A DNA stretch of 62,500 nt from Symbiodinium natans (Eukaryota; Sar; Dinophyceae; Suessiales; Symbiodiniaceae), in NCBI GenBank assembly GCA_905221605.1, contig CAJNDS010000335.1, forward strand, positions 110,001 to 172,500, given 5' to 3'. A model generated the notes under the pieces. It was given only the letters and a program-made list of their open reading frames with translations, was not told the DNA's origin and ran no database searches. Position numbers and translations under genes: made by a program. Shown piece by piece: positions 9,764-21,070 of the stretch (its first letter is position 1; each line of letters opens with the position of its first letter).

Positions 9764-9767
<4 letters not shown>

Positions 9768-9859
9768 TCAGGTGAGGAGTTGTAATTCTACTTTAGGGTT
9801 TAGGGTTTAGGGTTTAGGGTTTAGGGTTACTTGGGCTAACAAGTGTCCTCAACCAGCAG

Positions 9860-9959
9860 GATCCCAAAGAATGACGAGGGACATCTGCCACCTCACACCT
9901 CTGAGACGGAGCTTCGCCATGTGGTGCGCTCCTGTCCTCCATTCCTAGCTCCTCTTTAA
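9860..9959 (+). CDS. Candidate exon, unknown product
   Basis: An AACCAGCAG acceptor-like edge is followed by an open frame of 32 codons that includes IPKNDEGHLPPHTSETELRH and VVRSC and ends at TAA. Composition looks protein-like. Downstream the sequence CCTAGCTCCTCTT...GCGAAACCC is duplicated in tandem (about 33-bp unit, 9943-10012). Gene identity unknown. Confidence 0.45.
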
Positions 9960-10603
9960 GCGCGAAACCCTTTGTCACGGTCCTAGCTCCTCTTGAAACG
10001 CGAAACCCTTAGCCGCAGTTTAGGGTTTGGGGTTTAGGGTTTAGGGGTTTGGGGTTTAGGGTTTAAACCCCTCCTCCTCCTCCCCCCCCCCCCCCCAAAC
10101 CCCGAAATAGGGGATTTAGGCCCGAAATCCTAAGCCAGTTCATGGGCATATGGTGGAGCTACACTTGTAGCGTCGCGCCTATACTTCTGCCCCTACTTAC
10201 GCCTACCCCTGAACCGTGACGTAAACCCTAAACCTGAACCGTGACGTAAACCCTAAACCCCCCAAGCCCTGAATCGCACCTAAGCCTAGAACCCTGAACC
10301 CCCGTAGGGCCCCTATCGCCCCTAAAGCCCTAAACCCGAAGCAACCCTAAACCCTAAAGCCCCTAAAGCCCTAAACCCGAAACAACCCTAAACCCTAAAG
10401 CCCCTGAAGCCCCTAAATCCCAAGCTCGCAGCCCCTGGGCTAAGACAGGAGCGCAGCCCCGGTGTGGAAACTCTATGCTACGGACAAGCACGCAGCATGC
10501 AGCGGCGCAGCGTCTAATGATGGAGGTTTCTGGGCTTCTATTGAAGTAGACGGGTTTGGAGATTAGGCCTCAACCTAAGTGCTATACAATGGTATAGGGT
10601 TCG

Positions 10604-10696
10604 CCCTAAACCCTAAACCCTAAACCCTAAACCCTAAACCCTAAACCCTAAACCCTAAACCCTAAACCCTAAACCCTAAACCCTAAACCCTAAACC
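10604..10696 (-). repeat. CCCTAAA array
   Basis: About 13 perfect units, separated by 48 bp from an inverted TTTAGGG array at 10744-10780. Confidence 0.95.
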
Positions 10697-10823
10697 TTCG
10701 GGCTTGGGATTTAAATTAGGGGCCCATTGAATTGGGGCTGAGAGTTTAGGGTTTAGGGTTTAGGGTTTAGGGTTTAGGGCAACCCGAAGCCCGAAGCTAA
10801 ATTAGGGAGCGGGCCGACTGCAG

Positions 10824-10878
10824 ACGTGCAACGCCCCGCTTGCAAACAAGGAGCTTCTATGTCGTGGCCATGTGTTCT
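10824..10878 (+). CDS. Candidate exon, unknown product
   Basis: CTGCAG acceptor, 18 codons (TCNAPLANKELLCRGHVF) plus one base, then a GTAGGG donor. The edges fit GT-AG, but the block is short and not recognised. Confidence 0.35.
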
Positions 10879-11097
10879 GTAGGGGGGCCTATTTTCTTAG
10901 GGTATAAGTTGTTAGGTATAGGGGCTTAGGGCTTAGGGCTTAGGGCCTATTTGAAAGCATGTCGGTGCGCCCTAAAACCACTAAACCCCTAAGCTTGGGC
11001 AAGCAACGGAGCCTGCCGTCAGCGATGGCACCTCCTCCTTAACCTTTCTAGGTATTGCGCATTGTTTCTTTTGCAGAAGAGCCACTGCCTCCACCCA

Positions 11098-11161
11098 GGG
11101 TTTAGGGTTTAGGGTTTAGGGTTTAGGGTTTAGGGTTTAGGGTTTAGGGTTTAGGGTTTAG
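11098..11161 (+). repeat. TTTAGGG array abutting a mini-exon acceptor
   Basis: Nine units. Just upstream is a clear plus-strand acceptor (TTTCTTTTGCAG at 11065-11076) followed by about 23 coding-like nt (codes EPLPPP) that run directly into GTTTAGGG, so the array itself would supply the donor. Confidence 0.9.
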
Positions 11162-11423
11162 AGCTACTGTAGAACCTCCAACTTGTGACCTTCTACTACT
11201 ATGGCGCCTCTTTCTAAGCTAGCGAGCACAGGTCAGGGCCTCCTGGGGCGTTGGGTCAAAGAGCCCTAAAGTAGTTCATGGGGTTAAGTACCCTTAAACA
11301 TGTAAAATGGTACCCAACTATGACTAAGTAAATGCTTGGCAACCTCGGGCCGTCTGAAGCTCTCCATTGGCTAATTCACGGTTCTGCCTAATTTGCGGCG
11401 AGAAGCCCTGGGCGGCAAGAGAC

Positions 11424-11524
11424 CCTAAACCCTAAACCCTAAACCCTAAACCCTAAACCCTAAACCCTAAACCCTAAACCCTAAACCCTAAACCCTAAAC
11501 CCTAAACCCTAAACCCTAAACCCT
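11424..11524 (-). repeat. CCCTAAA array
   Basis: About 14 perfect units. Confidence 0.95.
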
Positions 11525-12600
11525 GTTCTGTTTGGGTTCGGGGTTTAGAAGGGTGAAGTGGCTGAAGACTAGGGTTCTGGCTTAAGGGCTAGGACTTAAG
11601 GTTGAAAAATTGTTTAGGGTTTAGGGCTTAGGGTTTAGGGTTTTAGGGCTTAGGGATTTGGATTTGAGGTGTTGGGTTTAAGGCATAGAGTTCGGAGTTT
11701 AGTGCAGGACAAGGGGGGCTTCGGGCTCGGGACAAGAAGTCTTGTACGTGTTGAGTTATGGGCCCCCGTCCCCCCAAATTGCATTCTGCTAGCCCCAGTA
11801 GTAGGCGGGAAAGAGGCGTAACCCAGAAACAGAGAGAATCGGGGCCTGTTTGTCTACGTCGAGTATTATATTTTGTCAGAAAGAGCATTGGTTCGACCTT
11901 GCCCGAAAACCACCTAACACCAAGAGCCTAAATCGCAAACCCCAAGCCGGCAAAAGGCCCAAATCCCAAATCCCAAACCCAAGGGCCTGGGCGCAGGCCC
12001 TATGCCGCCCTTGAGCTTATGCATTCTTAGGGTAGTAGGGTTTAGGGGGTTTAGGGCTACGGGCCCCGATTCCTTTGAAAACGATATGTATGCTCCTTGC
12101 ATACCCTCGAAAGCCCAAGGGGTTTGAGTGTAGGGTTTCGCCTTCTTCTGCCGCACAAGGGACAAACTAAAATATCCCGAGAGCCCTACCCAGTTGCTGT
12201 TCCCTGGAACCCCCAAACCCTCAGTCCTGCAGCAAAACAGTGTTCAGCGCGAACACACACACAAAACATACAAAAGAAGGCTTTCTTACACCTGGACTTC
12301 AACCCTTAAAACCCTAAATTCCAAACCCTGAACCCTAAGTTCCCCCAAAGCCCTAAACCCCCAAATCCCTCAGCTCCTAAACCCCTAAATCCGTAACCCC
12401 CTTAATTCCTAAACCCCTAAGTAGCCTAAGCCTCTAAACCCTCAACCCCTCAACCCCCTCAACCCCCCAAATCCCTAAGGACCCTATAAACCCCTGAACC
12501 CCCTACACCCCCCTCAACCCCTTAACCCCCTAAGTCCCGTAAAGCCCTAAATCGTTCAACCCCTCCACCCCCTACACCCCCTGAAGCCCCTAATTAAACA
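11525..12600. other. Low-complexity stretch of degenerate telomere-like repeats
   Basis: Degenerate TTAGGG-like and CCCCTAAA-like sequence; 12300-12600 is a CCCCTAAACCCC/CCCTCAACCCC-rich strand-biased tract. The two ORFs of 81 and 100 codons here are built from this repeat and are not supported. Confidence 0.6.
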
Positions 12601-12652
12601 CCCTCAACCCTAAACCCTAAACCCTAAACCCGAAACCCTAAACTCCAAGCGC

Positions 12653-12687
12653 TGCGCCGTCGTCACCCCAGGGATTGTGGTCCCATC
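12653..12687 (-). CDS. Candidate mini-exon (WDHNPWGDDGA)
   Basis: Minus-strand acceptor AGCCAG, then 35 nt coding WDHNPWGDDGA, then a GCGCTT donor of the GC type. In its own sense it is preceded by CCCTAAA and followed by TTTAGGG arrays. Family not recognised. Confidence 0.4.
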
Positions 12688-12941
12688 CTGGCTTGGGGTT
12701 AAGGGTTTAGGGTTAAGGGTTTTAGGGTTTTAGGGTTTAAGGTTTAGGGTTTACAGGGGGCCAAGGTACCGTGCCCCTACATGGACCTGCAGCAGAGCCC
12801 TAAACCCTAAACCCTAAACCCTAAACCCTAAACCCTGAACCCTAAACCCTAAACCCTGGTTCTTCTTCTGGCGCTGGATTAGGGAACACCCAAGTCGGTG
12901 CAGTCCCATCAGCCCCGGCATGAAAACCCGCCAAAACCCTG

Positions 12942-13032
12942 ACTAGACCCGAGGGTGACTTAGGAATAACAAGGGGGTCTAAAGGGGGATTACAGGGGAA
13001 CCGAAAGCTTAAACAAAAGGGAATCAGGGCGG
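12942..13032. repeat. Dispersed CTAGACCC...GGGAATCAGG repeat
   Basis: Copy of a family whose left end reads CTAGACCCgAGaGTAACcTAGGAA and right end reads AGGGgAnCCTAAAnnCnAAAA followed by AAAGGGAAT. Other copies: 4588-4692, 24568-24672, 35450-35550 and 59888-60000; a left-end fragment lies at 13252-13290. Confidence 0.65.
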
Positions 13033-13035
13033 TAT

Positions 13036-13110
13036 AGGTTTAGGGTTTAGGGTTTAGGGTTTAGGGTTTAGGGTTTAGGGTTTAGGGTTTAGGGATTAGG
13101 GTTTAGGGTT
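13036..13110 (+). repeat. TTTAGGG array
   Basis: About 10 units, directly downstream of the dispersed repeat ending at 13032. Another short array lies at 13204-13240. Confidence 0.95.
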
Positions 13111-13354
13111 TGAATCATGAAGGAACCTTGGGCTTGCGAGAGCGCTGAAAGACCTAAGCCGCCCAGCCCAGGGGAGAATCTAGAAAGCAGAGCACCCCGT
13201 GCATTTAGGGTTTAGGGTTTAGGGTTTAGGGTTTAGGGTTGCGGGTTTACTACCTTTTACTAGACCCGGGAGTACCCTAGAAATAAGGGAACCCCAGCCC
13301 TAGTTTAAAGTAATTGTGTATGTGGGGTACCTTTAAAGAACCTGGCATGGGGAT

Positions 13355-13502
13355 TACTTGGAGGTTCATGGTGCTAAATAACCCAAATTTGAACTGTACT
13401 TATAACGCACTTATAAGCCCTTTACGTGCCCATCAATGTGGTTACAATGGGGCTATAAGTACAGTTATGATTGGGATATTAAGTACCAGGAACGTCCAAG
13501 TA
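13355..13502. mobile_element. Inverted-repeat element IR-A (MITE or introner-like)
   Basis: The left arm starts TACTTGGAGGTTCATGG and continues through ATAACCCAAA...CTGTACTTATAA; the right arm is its reverse complement, TATAAGTACAGTTATGATTGGG...AAGTACCAGGAACGTCCAAGTA. Arms are about 45 nt with a central CCTTTACGTGCCC loop. There is no coding capacity, so it would be non-autonomous. Further copies lie at 30173, 36041, 44158, 46436 and 47722. Confidence 0.75.
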
Positions 13503-14299
13503 GTATCGAGATCCTCCCAGGTGTCTGGGAACTCGTGCCAGGCAAAGCACACAAGTGGGGTATGTTACGGTAGTTTAGCGCTTACCTTCAAAGGGGATCT
13601 ATGTTCCGCTTCCCCAACCCCAAACGCAAACCCCCAAAAACAAAGCCCTAAACCCCGAACCCCAAATCCTAAAAGCTCAGGTTTCCAGGGGCCCGGCGGC
13701 TGAAGGCAGGAATGCATTGACTCTCAGGCTCCGTGTCGGTTCAGGAGTTGTTCAAACTCCTGCAACTACCAAGGGTTTAGGGCTTACGGTGTAGGGTTTT
13801 AGGGTGTAGGGGTTGCAAAGCAACCCCTTTAAGAGGGCTGCAGGGCTCGGGGTTCAGAGCTTCAGATGTCGGTCTGGGGACTTCAGGTCCAGTGTCAGGT
13901 TTGGGGGCCATTTTGGGCTCCCTAGCCACTAACTTGGATGGTGTCTTCGTAAGTAGGTGCAGTGCGAAGAGTGACAAAAGGATCCGATCAGGGAGGAGCT
14001 AAACATTCTACGCCCCTTAACTGGAGAGACATAGAGCACAGTTTCCAAGAAGACCAAAAGACAAGGAGAACCCCTAGCTAACAGAAGCCTTGAGGGTTTT
14101 CTAGACATCTGAAAGGGCTTAGAGGCATAGGGGTCTCAGGCATAGTCTAGGGTCTAAGCTCTGTTCAGGCCGAGTGTGCCCTAAACACTACTTCCCAAAC
14201 CCGAGCCCCCTAAACTCTAATCTCTGTTTTAAACCCGGAACCTTTCATCTGGTGAGACTCGTGTCAGGGGGTGTTAGCGGTTGGTTCTTCTTACGTACA

Positions 14300-14372
14300 G
14301 GGTACTTACTAACCATATTCACTTTTTTTGGTGGGCTATAAGTACAGTAATAATTGGGTGAGTACCATGTCA
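14300..14372. mobile_element. IR-A element fragment
   Basis: Matches the element's ends (GGTACTTACTAACCATA; CTATAAGTACAGTAATAATTGGGTGAGTACCATG), with the middle lost or replaced. Confidence 0.5.
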
Positions 14373-14524
14373 TCACCCTTGCCCCCACCCTGCCCCCCTC
14401 CCCCCCCCAGCGAGCACAAACCCTGTATGGCTAACCGCAATCTCGGAAACCTTACCCCCCCCCTTCCAAACTGTGTTTGGTCAGAAATTATTTGACTTCG
14501 AACATCCCCACCCTCTCTTGGTAG

Positions 14525-14803
14525 AGATAGTCTGGGGTAGGGCACTCCGGGGACACTCTGGGGTTGGGCACGAGACTCTGGGGTTGCGCACGAGTTGGGC
14601 ACTTCAGGGAGACTCTGGGGCTGGGCAACTCCGCGGACACTCTGGGGTTGGGCACTCCCTGGGCACTCCAGGGAGATTTTCAGGCAGACTCTCTAGAGTA
14701 GGGCACTTCAGGCACACTTCGGGGTTGGGCACTCCAGGAAGGAGCGAAGAGTAGACCGGGCGAGGAGAGTTCCGCGCGAGGAGAAGAGTTGAGTTTAAAA
14801 TCT
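14525..14803. repeat. TCTGGGGTTGGGCACTCC minisatellite with flanking tail
   Basis: Seven or more degenerate units of about 24-38 bp built on GACTCTGGGGTTGGGCACTCC, then a unique tail (GAGTAGACCGGGC...AAGAGTTGAGTTTAAAAT). The tail and the last units recur in reverse orientation at 52728-52835, so it is a dispersed element. The 93-codon ORF across it is repeat-derived. Confidence 0.75.
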
Positions 14804-14940
14804 AACAACCCCACACCGAGGGTGGGGAACAAAACTTCGAACAACAATGAGAATGATGTTTGAATATGAACAAGAACAAGACTCCTCTGTTCTTAAAATT
14901 TTCAGTGTTCGGGTTGCCATTCTGAATATTGACATTCGAG

Positions 14941-15096
14941 AACAAGCGCAAACTCCTGGAAGAGGTGGGTCAAGTCCGGGCCGAAGATGCGACGCGCTTC
15001 CTCGAGCGTCGTCTCGCGAGATTGCTGCCTGGCATGGGTTGGAGAGTGGCTTCTGAGTCCAACAAAATGTGGATTTGCAATAAGAAGTCTGCAAAG
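14941..15096 (+). CDS. Internal exon of unknown protein (basic, helical)
   Basis: Fifty-two codons in phase 0 ending GCAAAG before a canonical GTATCT donor. The frame is closed by TGA 15 nt upstream, and the acceptor is probably CATTCGAG. Product begins NKRKLLEEVGQVRAEDATRF, then FLERRLARLLPGMGW, then SNKMWICNKKSAK. Arg/Lys/Leu rich and probably helical; no family recognised. An overlapping frame entered from TTTTCAG at 14905 (VRVAILNIDIRE) is the alternative but soon stops. Confidence 0.6.
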
Positions 15097-15501
15097 GTAT
15101 CTTGTCCCTAAGCCCTACACCCCAAATCCTAAACCCTGAGCCGTAGACTCCATGCATGGCTGCATCTTCAAGCTACGAGTATCCTTTTTGCTTATACCAT
15201 TCCTTTCTCTCTCACAGCCAACCTACCAGGAAGAATCTGCGTGGTCTACTTTTAGGATGTGCGGCTTGTCTGGCTTGGGGCTTGGGGCGAAAGTGCCTAA
15301 AGGATAAGGAATATTCGGCTGTAATGAAGACACCCTCCCCCGCCACCCCACCTCCCCGAAAAGATCACCTCTGCATGTACGCGTCTGGGTGCTCAGATGG
15401 AAGCCCTAAGCGGGGTCTCCCCCCCAGCAGCCCGAAAATAAGAAGGACAAACACACACACACATACAAAACCCTAAACCCTTAAACCCCTAAACCAAAAA
15501 C

Positions 15502-15576
15502 CCAACAACTCCGGCCGAGGCGGCTGATTGTTCAGCCGCTTGATGTTCGCAAGGAACTCCTTGGCAGCTGGGGCCG
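15502..15576 (-). CDS. Candidate exon, unknown product
   Basis: Minus-strand acceptor AAAAGAAAAGCAG, then a frame including APAAKEFLANIKRLNN and QPPRPELL, ending near a GTTTTTGG donor-like string. In its own sense it is preceded by CCCTAAA and followed by TTTAGGG. The plus strand of the same block is also open, so strand is not certain. Confidence 0.45.
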
Positions 15577-15926
15577 CTGCTTTTCTTTTGGGGTTTAGGG
15601 TTTGGGGTTTGTTAGGACTTGGGGTTTAGGGTCAGGGTTTTAAGGCGGTTTAGGGTTTAGGGAGAGGGCTTAGGGTTTAGGGTTTAGGGCTTAGGGGGTT
15701 TAGGGTTTAGGGCTTACCATCCAACTTAGAGCACTGTTCGCTAAAAGCCTCAGCATCTACGACACAAAGCTCTGCAAACCGCCCCTAGACTCGACCTTAA
15801 ACAGCAGTCGCAAGGAAATGCGCCCGTAAACCCTCAATCCTCACGTTTGAAGGCAGCTGAGGATACAGGGTTTAGGGTGAAGCGTCTGCGCTCCCTCAGG
15901 CTGGAAAGTTCATGGTCAGATTGCAG

Positions 15927-15994
15927 TGAATGAAATGCTTGGAAAGCTGGAAAGCCGAAAGCCGAAACCCCAAGCAGGAACTCCTGAAAGGCCA
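15927..15994 (+). CDS. Candidate exon, unknown product
   Basis: CAGATTGCAG acceptor, 22 codons (NEMLGKLESRKPKPQAGTPE continuing RP), then a GTCCTACC donor. Length fits phase 2 in and 0 out. Confidence 0.45.
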
Positions 15995-16136
15995 GTCCTA
16001 CCCCCTAATGGGTTTAGGCTTAGGGTTGAGGGTTTAGGCTTTACCCTGAACCCTAAATTCGGAGGGTTGCGGCCACTAATGCTCCTTACAAAACGAGCAA
16101 AGTTCAGGGCAACGTGCACCTGAGCCAACCCACAAG

Positions 16137-16192
16137 TCATCTTCCGAGACGCGTTGAAGGCTTCGTACGACAGGCTGTTGCGAGCCTGCCAA
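16137..16192 (+). CDS. Candidate exon, unknown product
   Basis: CCCACAAG acceptor-like edge, 18 codons reading IFRDALKASYDRLLRACQ, then a GCACCC donor of the GC type. The peptide is amphipathic and helix-like; family unknown. Confidence 0.45.
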
Positions 16193-16859
16193 GCACCCTC
16201 ACAACCTCAAAAATCCCACCCTAAATCACCCAGCTGCCAAGACCCTAAAACCCCCAAACCCCTAATCCCCAAGACTTAAGGACCCCGACGCCCCACACCC
16301 CTTTAAGGCCCTCAACCCCAAAACCCTCCCAAAACCACCCCGCCTGAGCCCGGAGCCTCCAAGCAGCCGTACTGGGTGCTGCCCAGATGTGGGGTTAGGT
16401 TTTCGGGCGGTTTAGTATTAGGGTTCAGGACTTTTCGGAGTAGCGTCCCAACATAGCCCCTGTCACACCCTCCTCCCATTCGTTCTCCGTTTGTACTGGC
16501 ATCCAGACAGGGAAAGAGACGAACAGAACGATCGTCTTGGGTGTCGAAGTCCTACGCCCGTCCTTAACATATTTCATCATTAAGCCCTGCCTGCAAGCCC
16601 CAGAAAAGCACCATCCCTGAAGCGTGAAAGAATACTCTGTCTCACTTTCGACACTGCGGATATGAGATCACATGCTACTATACTCCCCTTAGAACCATAA
16701 TAATAACATTTTAAGACCCTCTTGGGTTTTAGAAAAACAAAAATTTAAAATAACTCCCAAGGGGGACATAGGCTATTGTAGTCTAAATACCCAAAACCCT
16801 AAACCATCCTAAACCCTAAAACCTGAACCCTAAACGCTAAATACTAGCCTCAGAGGCAG

Positions 16860-16937
16860 ACCCCAGCGCCTGCCGGAAAAACTGCTTTCCGTCAAGCGGA
16901 GCAGGACCCGTCGTCGGCTGGGCAGTTTGCGCGCTAG
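16860..16937 (+). CDS. Candidate terminal exon
   Basis: CAGAGGCAG acceptor, 25 codons in phase 0 (starting TPAPAGKTAFRQAEQDPSSA, ending GQFAR), then TAG. It is bracketed by CCCTAAA on the left and TTTAGGG on the right. The minus strand is also open, so strand is moderately uncertain. Confidence 0.4.
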   Translation, partial: TPAPAGKTAFRQAEQDPSSAGQFAR

Positions 16938-17144
16938 GGGCGGGGTGGAGAAGGGGGGGACGTAGGGTTTAGGGTCTAGGGTTTCGGGTTTAAGGGAGGG
17001 GGGCTTAGGGTTTCGGGATTAGGAGTTTGAGGCTTAGGGTTTGGTTCTCTGCATATGGTTGCAGCAGGACCGAGGACATCTTATTCTTCAGGGCCAGAAA
17101 TGCAGGAACCCCGAACCCCCCTAAAGCCAGCAACGAACGCTAAA

Positions 17145-17260
17145 CCCACCAAAAACCCTAAACCCACCCAAAACCCTAAACCCAGCAAAAACCCAAAACC
17201 CACCCAAAACCCTAAACCCAGCAAAAACCCTAAACCCACCCAAAACCCAAAACCCTAAAC
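17145..17260 (-). repeat. Tandem AAACCCACCCAAAACCCT repeat
   Basis: Alternating CCCACCAAAAACCCTAAA and CCCAGCAAAAACC units of 17-18 bp, derived from telomere-like sequence. The 67-codon ORF with N-P-K-P repeats is an artefact of it. Confidence 0.8.
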
Positions 17261-17699
17261 GCTAAACTCTATGGAAGGCTTCGATTGCACGCGTTGAGTC
17301 TTCAGGATTTGTGGGTTCCGCGGTCGGAAGGTGCAAGCACGTTATCAAACCTTAGGGTTTAGGGTTCAGGGTTTAGGGTTTAACTCTAAATGCCCTAAAC
17401 CTTCGGGCAGTGGTCGATACAAACTTCTGGGAGCATCAAGAAAGCATAGTAAGTGTTTCGGCTGTAGGGTCTTCAACAAGCTCCTAAGAGAAGCCAATGG
17501 CGGTATAGGGTACTCAATTGTGGGCACGTTCCTCCCATAACTTTGGGTCGTTCCTTCCCCCCTCAACAACCAAGGACGTAGAAAAAGACACCCTAGAGTC
17601 TGGAGTCTTAGAGCTTGGGTCGTTTAGGGTTTAGGGTTGAAGGTTTTAGGGTTTAGGCCTACAATAACAAGAGCCCAGCCGCGTCTAAAGCTCAACCGT

Positions 17700-18053
17700 T
17701 TGCTAGCCGAGACCCTGAAAATCCTAAACCCCAATCCTTAAAACCTAAAAGCCCTAACCCAAAACCCAAAACCCTGAACCCCAAGAACCCCAGCCTTCAA
17801 CCCCAAAAAAATCTAAACCCCAAACCTTGATCCCAGAAAGCCCCAAACCCCCAAACGTCAACCTTAAAAGCCCTAAACCCCAAACTTTAAGCCCTAAACC
17901 CCAAACCTTCAACCCTAAACCCCTCAATCCCAAACCTTAAACCCTAACCCCTAAACCCGAAAACCTGAACCCTCAACCCTGGAAACCCCTTAAACCCCAA
18001 ACCTTTAAACCCTAAACCCTAAACCCTAAACCCTAAACCCTAAACCCTAAACC
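17700..18053 (-). repeat. Degenerate to perfect CCCTAAA tract
   Basis: Degenerate CCCCAAA/CCTTAAA repeats from 17700 become perfect CCCTAAA at 18006-18053. Confidence 0.85.
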
Positions 18054-18084
18054 CCTCCCGCCCCCCCAAGGCAGGCCTCTGCAG

Positions 18085-18124
18085 GAAGAGGCGGCGGGGC
18101 AGCTGAGCCTTCCCATCCGGGACG
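18085..18124 (+). CDS. Candidate mini-exon between inverted telomeric arrays
   Basis: CCTCTGCAG acceptor, 13 codons (EEAAGQLSLPIRD) plus one base, then a GTACCT donor. CCCTAAA array to the left (ending 18053), TTTAGGG to the right (from 18134). Confidence 0.5.
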
Positions 18125-18454
18125 GTACCTGCTTAGGGTTTGAGGTTTAGGGTTTAGGGTTTAGGGTTTAGGGTTCAGGGTTTGGGGATTAGAGGTTAGA
18201 GTAGTTTAGAGTTTAGAGTTCAGGGTCTAAGAACAAGGGTTTAGGGTACCTGACACTCTGTGGGCTTAGATCCTTTTTTGGTGTTTAGGGTGTACGGTCC
18301 TAGGAAAAGGGTTTAGGGTTCAGGGTTTAAACAGAAGGGACTGCGAGGGGACTTTTTAGGGCTATCTGGGCCTGTGAGGTTGGAGGTACTACGATGAGAG
18401 ACTTACAATTGTCAGGTCTAAACAAACTTAAAAACAATCAATGCAATGCGCGGA

Positions 18455-18560
18455 TGTATACATACATACATGCATGCATACATATATATATATATTGATA
18501 TGTACGTATACCTATACATATACAAATACAAATACATCTACACTAACATGCATATACATA
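18455..18560. repeat. TA/CATA-rich microsatellite
   Basis: Imperfect TACATA/TATATA repeat of about 100 bp. A related AT microsatellite lies at 19625-19665. Confidence 0.85.
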
Positions 18561-18599
18561 CAACTTATATGTTTCGGGCAATAGGGTCTAGGGTCCAGG

Positions 18600-18690
18600 G
18601 TTCACCACGCGCTCGCCGGTACTGATACGCTGAAGTTGAAGCCGGCCCAGAAGCCGTTTTCTACGGGCATGTTGAGGGGCTTTCTGTTCC
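18600..18690. CDS. Candidate exon, strand ambiguous
   Basis: Both strands are open. The plus strand includes HHALAGTDTLKLKPAQKPFS; the minus strand includes NMPVENGFWAGFNFSVSVPA, which looks at least as protein-like. Flanks are telomere-like on the left only. Confidence 0.35.
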
Positions 18691-19465
18691 AGTGTTCAGG
18701 CTTTCGGGCGTCAAGTGAGAAGGATTGATTTGCATCGCTGTAGACCTACGGGCATCACTATATGGGTTCAAAGAGTTTGTTCCGTCATATGGTGACGGGC
18801 ACCGTAGCGTTGCCGAAACTCACACTGCTCTGGCCTATCTCAACATTGCCACCGCCGCCCGTGATCCAACCGCTAAAGAGACACATGCGCCCCCTAAAGC
18901 CTAAGCCCGTAAAGTCAAAACCCCAAAGCCCAAACCCTACAGTCCCCCAATCCAAGACCCTAAATCCTAGAACCCTAAAGCCCACAACCCCCAATCCCAA
19001 ACCCGCCCTGGGAATCCTATGACTGCGGCGAAGGCACGACTCGGGCGTCGTCGGCACAGGCCCTGTTGGGGCGGGGCCTGGGCTGGTGTCAGGTTCTGGT
19101 TTCGGGTTTGCGGTTTAGGTTTCCTAAGCCCTAAACCTTAAACCCTAAACCCTGCGGTTTGGGGTTTGAAGGGAGCCCTCAAAGCCCCAAAAGCGTGAGA
19201 GCTTTCTGGCTTTTTTGGCCGATTTGTGGGTGCTCGCAGCCGGAACCTGCTTTGTGGGGTTTAGGGTTTAGGGTTTGGGGTTTAGGGTGGCTTGACACGG
19301 CTTTGCCGAAGCACGGGCAGGTGCGGAAATGATTGTTTTCACCATGACAACTCTTCTGGGGCTCTATCTAAGCTATTCTCCCTTTGGAGGTCCGATACGG
19401 GCTTGCAGTGCTGGGCTTTGCAGGGCCTACAAAGTTTCAGGGTTTTAGGGCTTTAGGGTTTGCAG

Positions 19466-19539
19466 CGGCTGCCGAACCTGAGCGACCGCTTCCCAGTGAG
19501 GCTGTGGCGTTGCACCCCACCGAAGGGGACGTCGCCTGA
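19466..19539 (+). CDS. Candidate terminal exon
   Basis: GGGTTTGCAG acceptor, then 23 codons (starting AAEPERPLPSEAVALHPTEG, ending DVA) and TGA. A second plus frame (RLPNLSDRFPVRLW) is also open through the block. Confidence 0.4.
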
Positions 19540-19547
19540 TGCAGAGT

Positions 19548-19700
19548 CTACTATTTGCCTAAGACCCCCCCCCCCCCCCCCAAAATACAAAAAAGACTAT
19601 CTCTACGTTACCCTTATAAGGAAGAATGTTATATATACATACATATATATATATATGTATATATACACTTTTTTTTTTTGGGGGGGGGGTCCTTAAGCTG
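19548..19700. repeat. CTACTATTTGCC-polyC element, AT microsatellite and G run
   Basis: CTACTATTTGCCT is followed by a 16-nt C run, then later ATATATAT and TTTTTTTTTTGGGGGGGGGG. The motif plus polyC recurs at 23150 and 41632. Confidence 0.6.
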
Positions 19701-20639
19701 GTAGGAGTCTGTAGAGTTTGGGCTTGTTCCCAGAAGGTCTTATTTTATTTGCCTCGAACCACGGCGTTCAGAGTTTCCATACAGGGGCCCTGTCTGCCAT
19801 ACTCAAAAGATCTAAAAATCTAAAGGGTTACGGTAAAGAACCACAGAAGGTGCTAGGTGTAAGCAAGATATGGGGGTGTATGAAAATAGGGGACACCGAA
19901 AATAGACGCCCCAACAGTAGGATTCCCGTACAATGAGGACTTCAACCCTCAACCCTGTAAGCGTAAACCCGGACGCTTACACCCTGCAAGCCATGAGCCC
20001 TAAACCCTACACCTTCACCCCTGCAAGCTGTAAGCCCTAAACCCATACCCTAAGTCCCAAAGCCGACTAAACCCCCATAATCCCATGAACCAGGAGCCAG
20101 GTACAGATTCAGAGCCCAGTTCTCGCCCTAGACTTTCTTCAGGGTTTCGGTTTGGGGCTTATCGGGCCTTTCGGGCTTGTAAGGTTTAGGGGTTTGGGCT
20201 TCTAGGGTCTAGGGTTTCCAGGGTCGCAAGCGCTTTCTGTGCTTTGATTTCAACGGTCCGTTCTCTACTCATGGTCTCTTGCGGGCTTTTCGGGTTTAGG
20301 GTTATGTTGCACTCTGTTTAGTAGGGGCCTCCTGAATTCAGTTGTGCTGGGCTCTTCCGGATCGTGTCACAGTTTGGTCTAGGGTGGGATTGGGGGTCTA
20401 GGGTGGGATGCGCAGATAAGTCGCAAGTCCGAACGCCCCAAGCCTCAGCCCCAAAGCAACCCTGCAAACACACACAGAGAAGAGCCTCGTAGGCGAGAGG
20501 GCTTGGTGATGTTTTTCTCGAGGAAAAAAGGAGGTTAGGGTTTAGGGTTTTGGGTTTAGGATCTAAGTCTCAAAATAGTGTCAGGGGGTGGCTATTCAGG
20601 GGGTCACGCAAGGTTCCATAAAACTCCCTTAACGCCCTC

Positions 20640-21050
20640 ATCATTCCTCGAGCGCCCTGAACAACCCCTAAACAGCCAAACCCCAAACCCTGAACCCTGA
20701 AACCCCTAAAACCCCAAACCCCCCAAACCCTGAACCCTGAACCCTGAACCCTGAAACCCCAAACCCGAAACCCCCAAAACCCTGAACCCTGAACCCTGAA
20801 CCCTGAAACCCCAAACTCTAAACCCTGAAACCCTAAACCCCAAACCCCCCAAACCCTGAACCCTGAACCCTGAACCCTGAAACCCTAAACCCCAAACCCC
20901 CCAAACCCCAAACCCTGAACCCTGAAACCCTGAAACCCTAAACCCGAAACCCCTAAAACCCCAAACAGCCAAACCCCCTAAACCCCCGAAACCCCTAAAA
21001 CCCGAAACCCCTAAACCCTAAACCCTAAACCCGAAACCCTAAATAAACCC
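20640..21050 (-). repeat. CCCTGAA/CCCCAAA-rich telomere-like tract
   Basis: About 400 bp of CCCTGAA, CCCTAAA and CCCCAAA heptamers with homogenised blocks of CCCTGAA. An 88-codon ORF of Gly/Phe/Val repeats is purely repeat-derived. Confidence 0.9.
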
Positions 21051-21070
21051 CAAACCGTTTGGCGGCCCCC

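Noticed and set aside
20706-20972. 88-codon ORF of Gly-Phe-Arg-Val repeats, and similar ORFs at 17055, 41752 and 48304
   Set aside because: They translate telomere-like repeats; any frame without stops arises from the heptamer.
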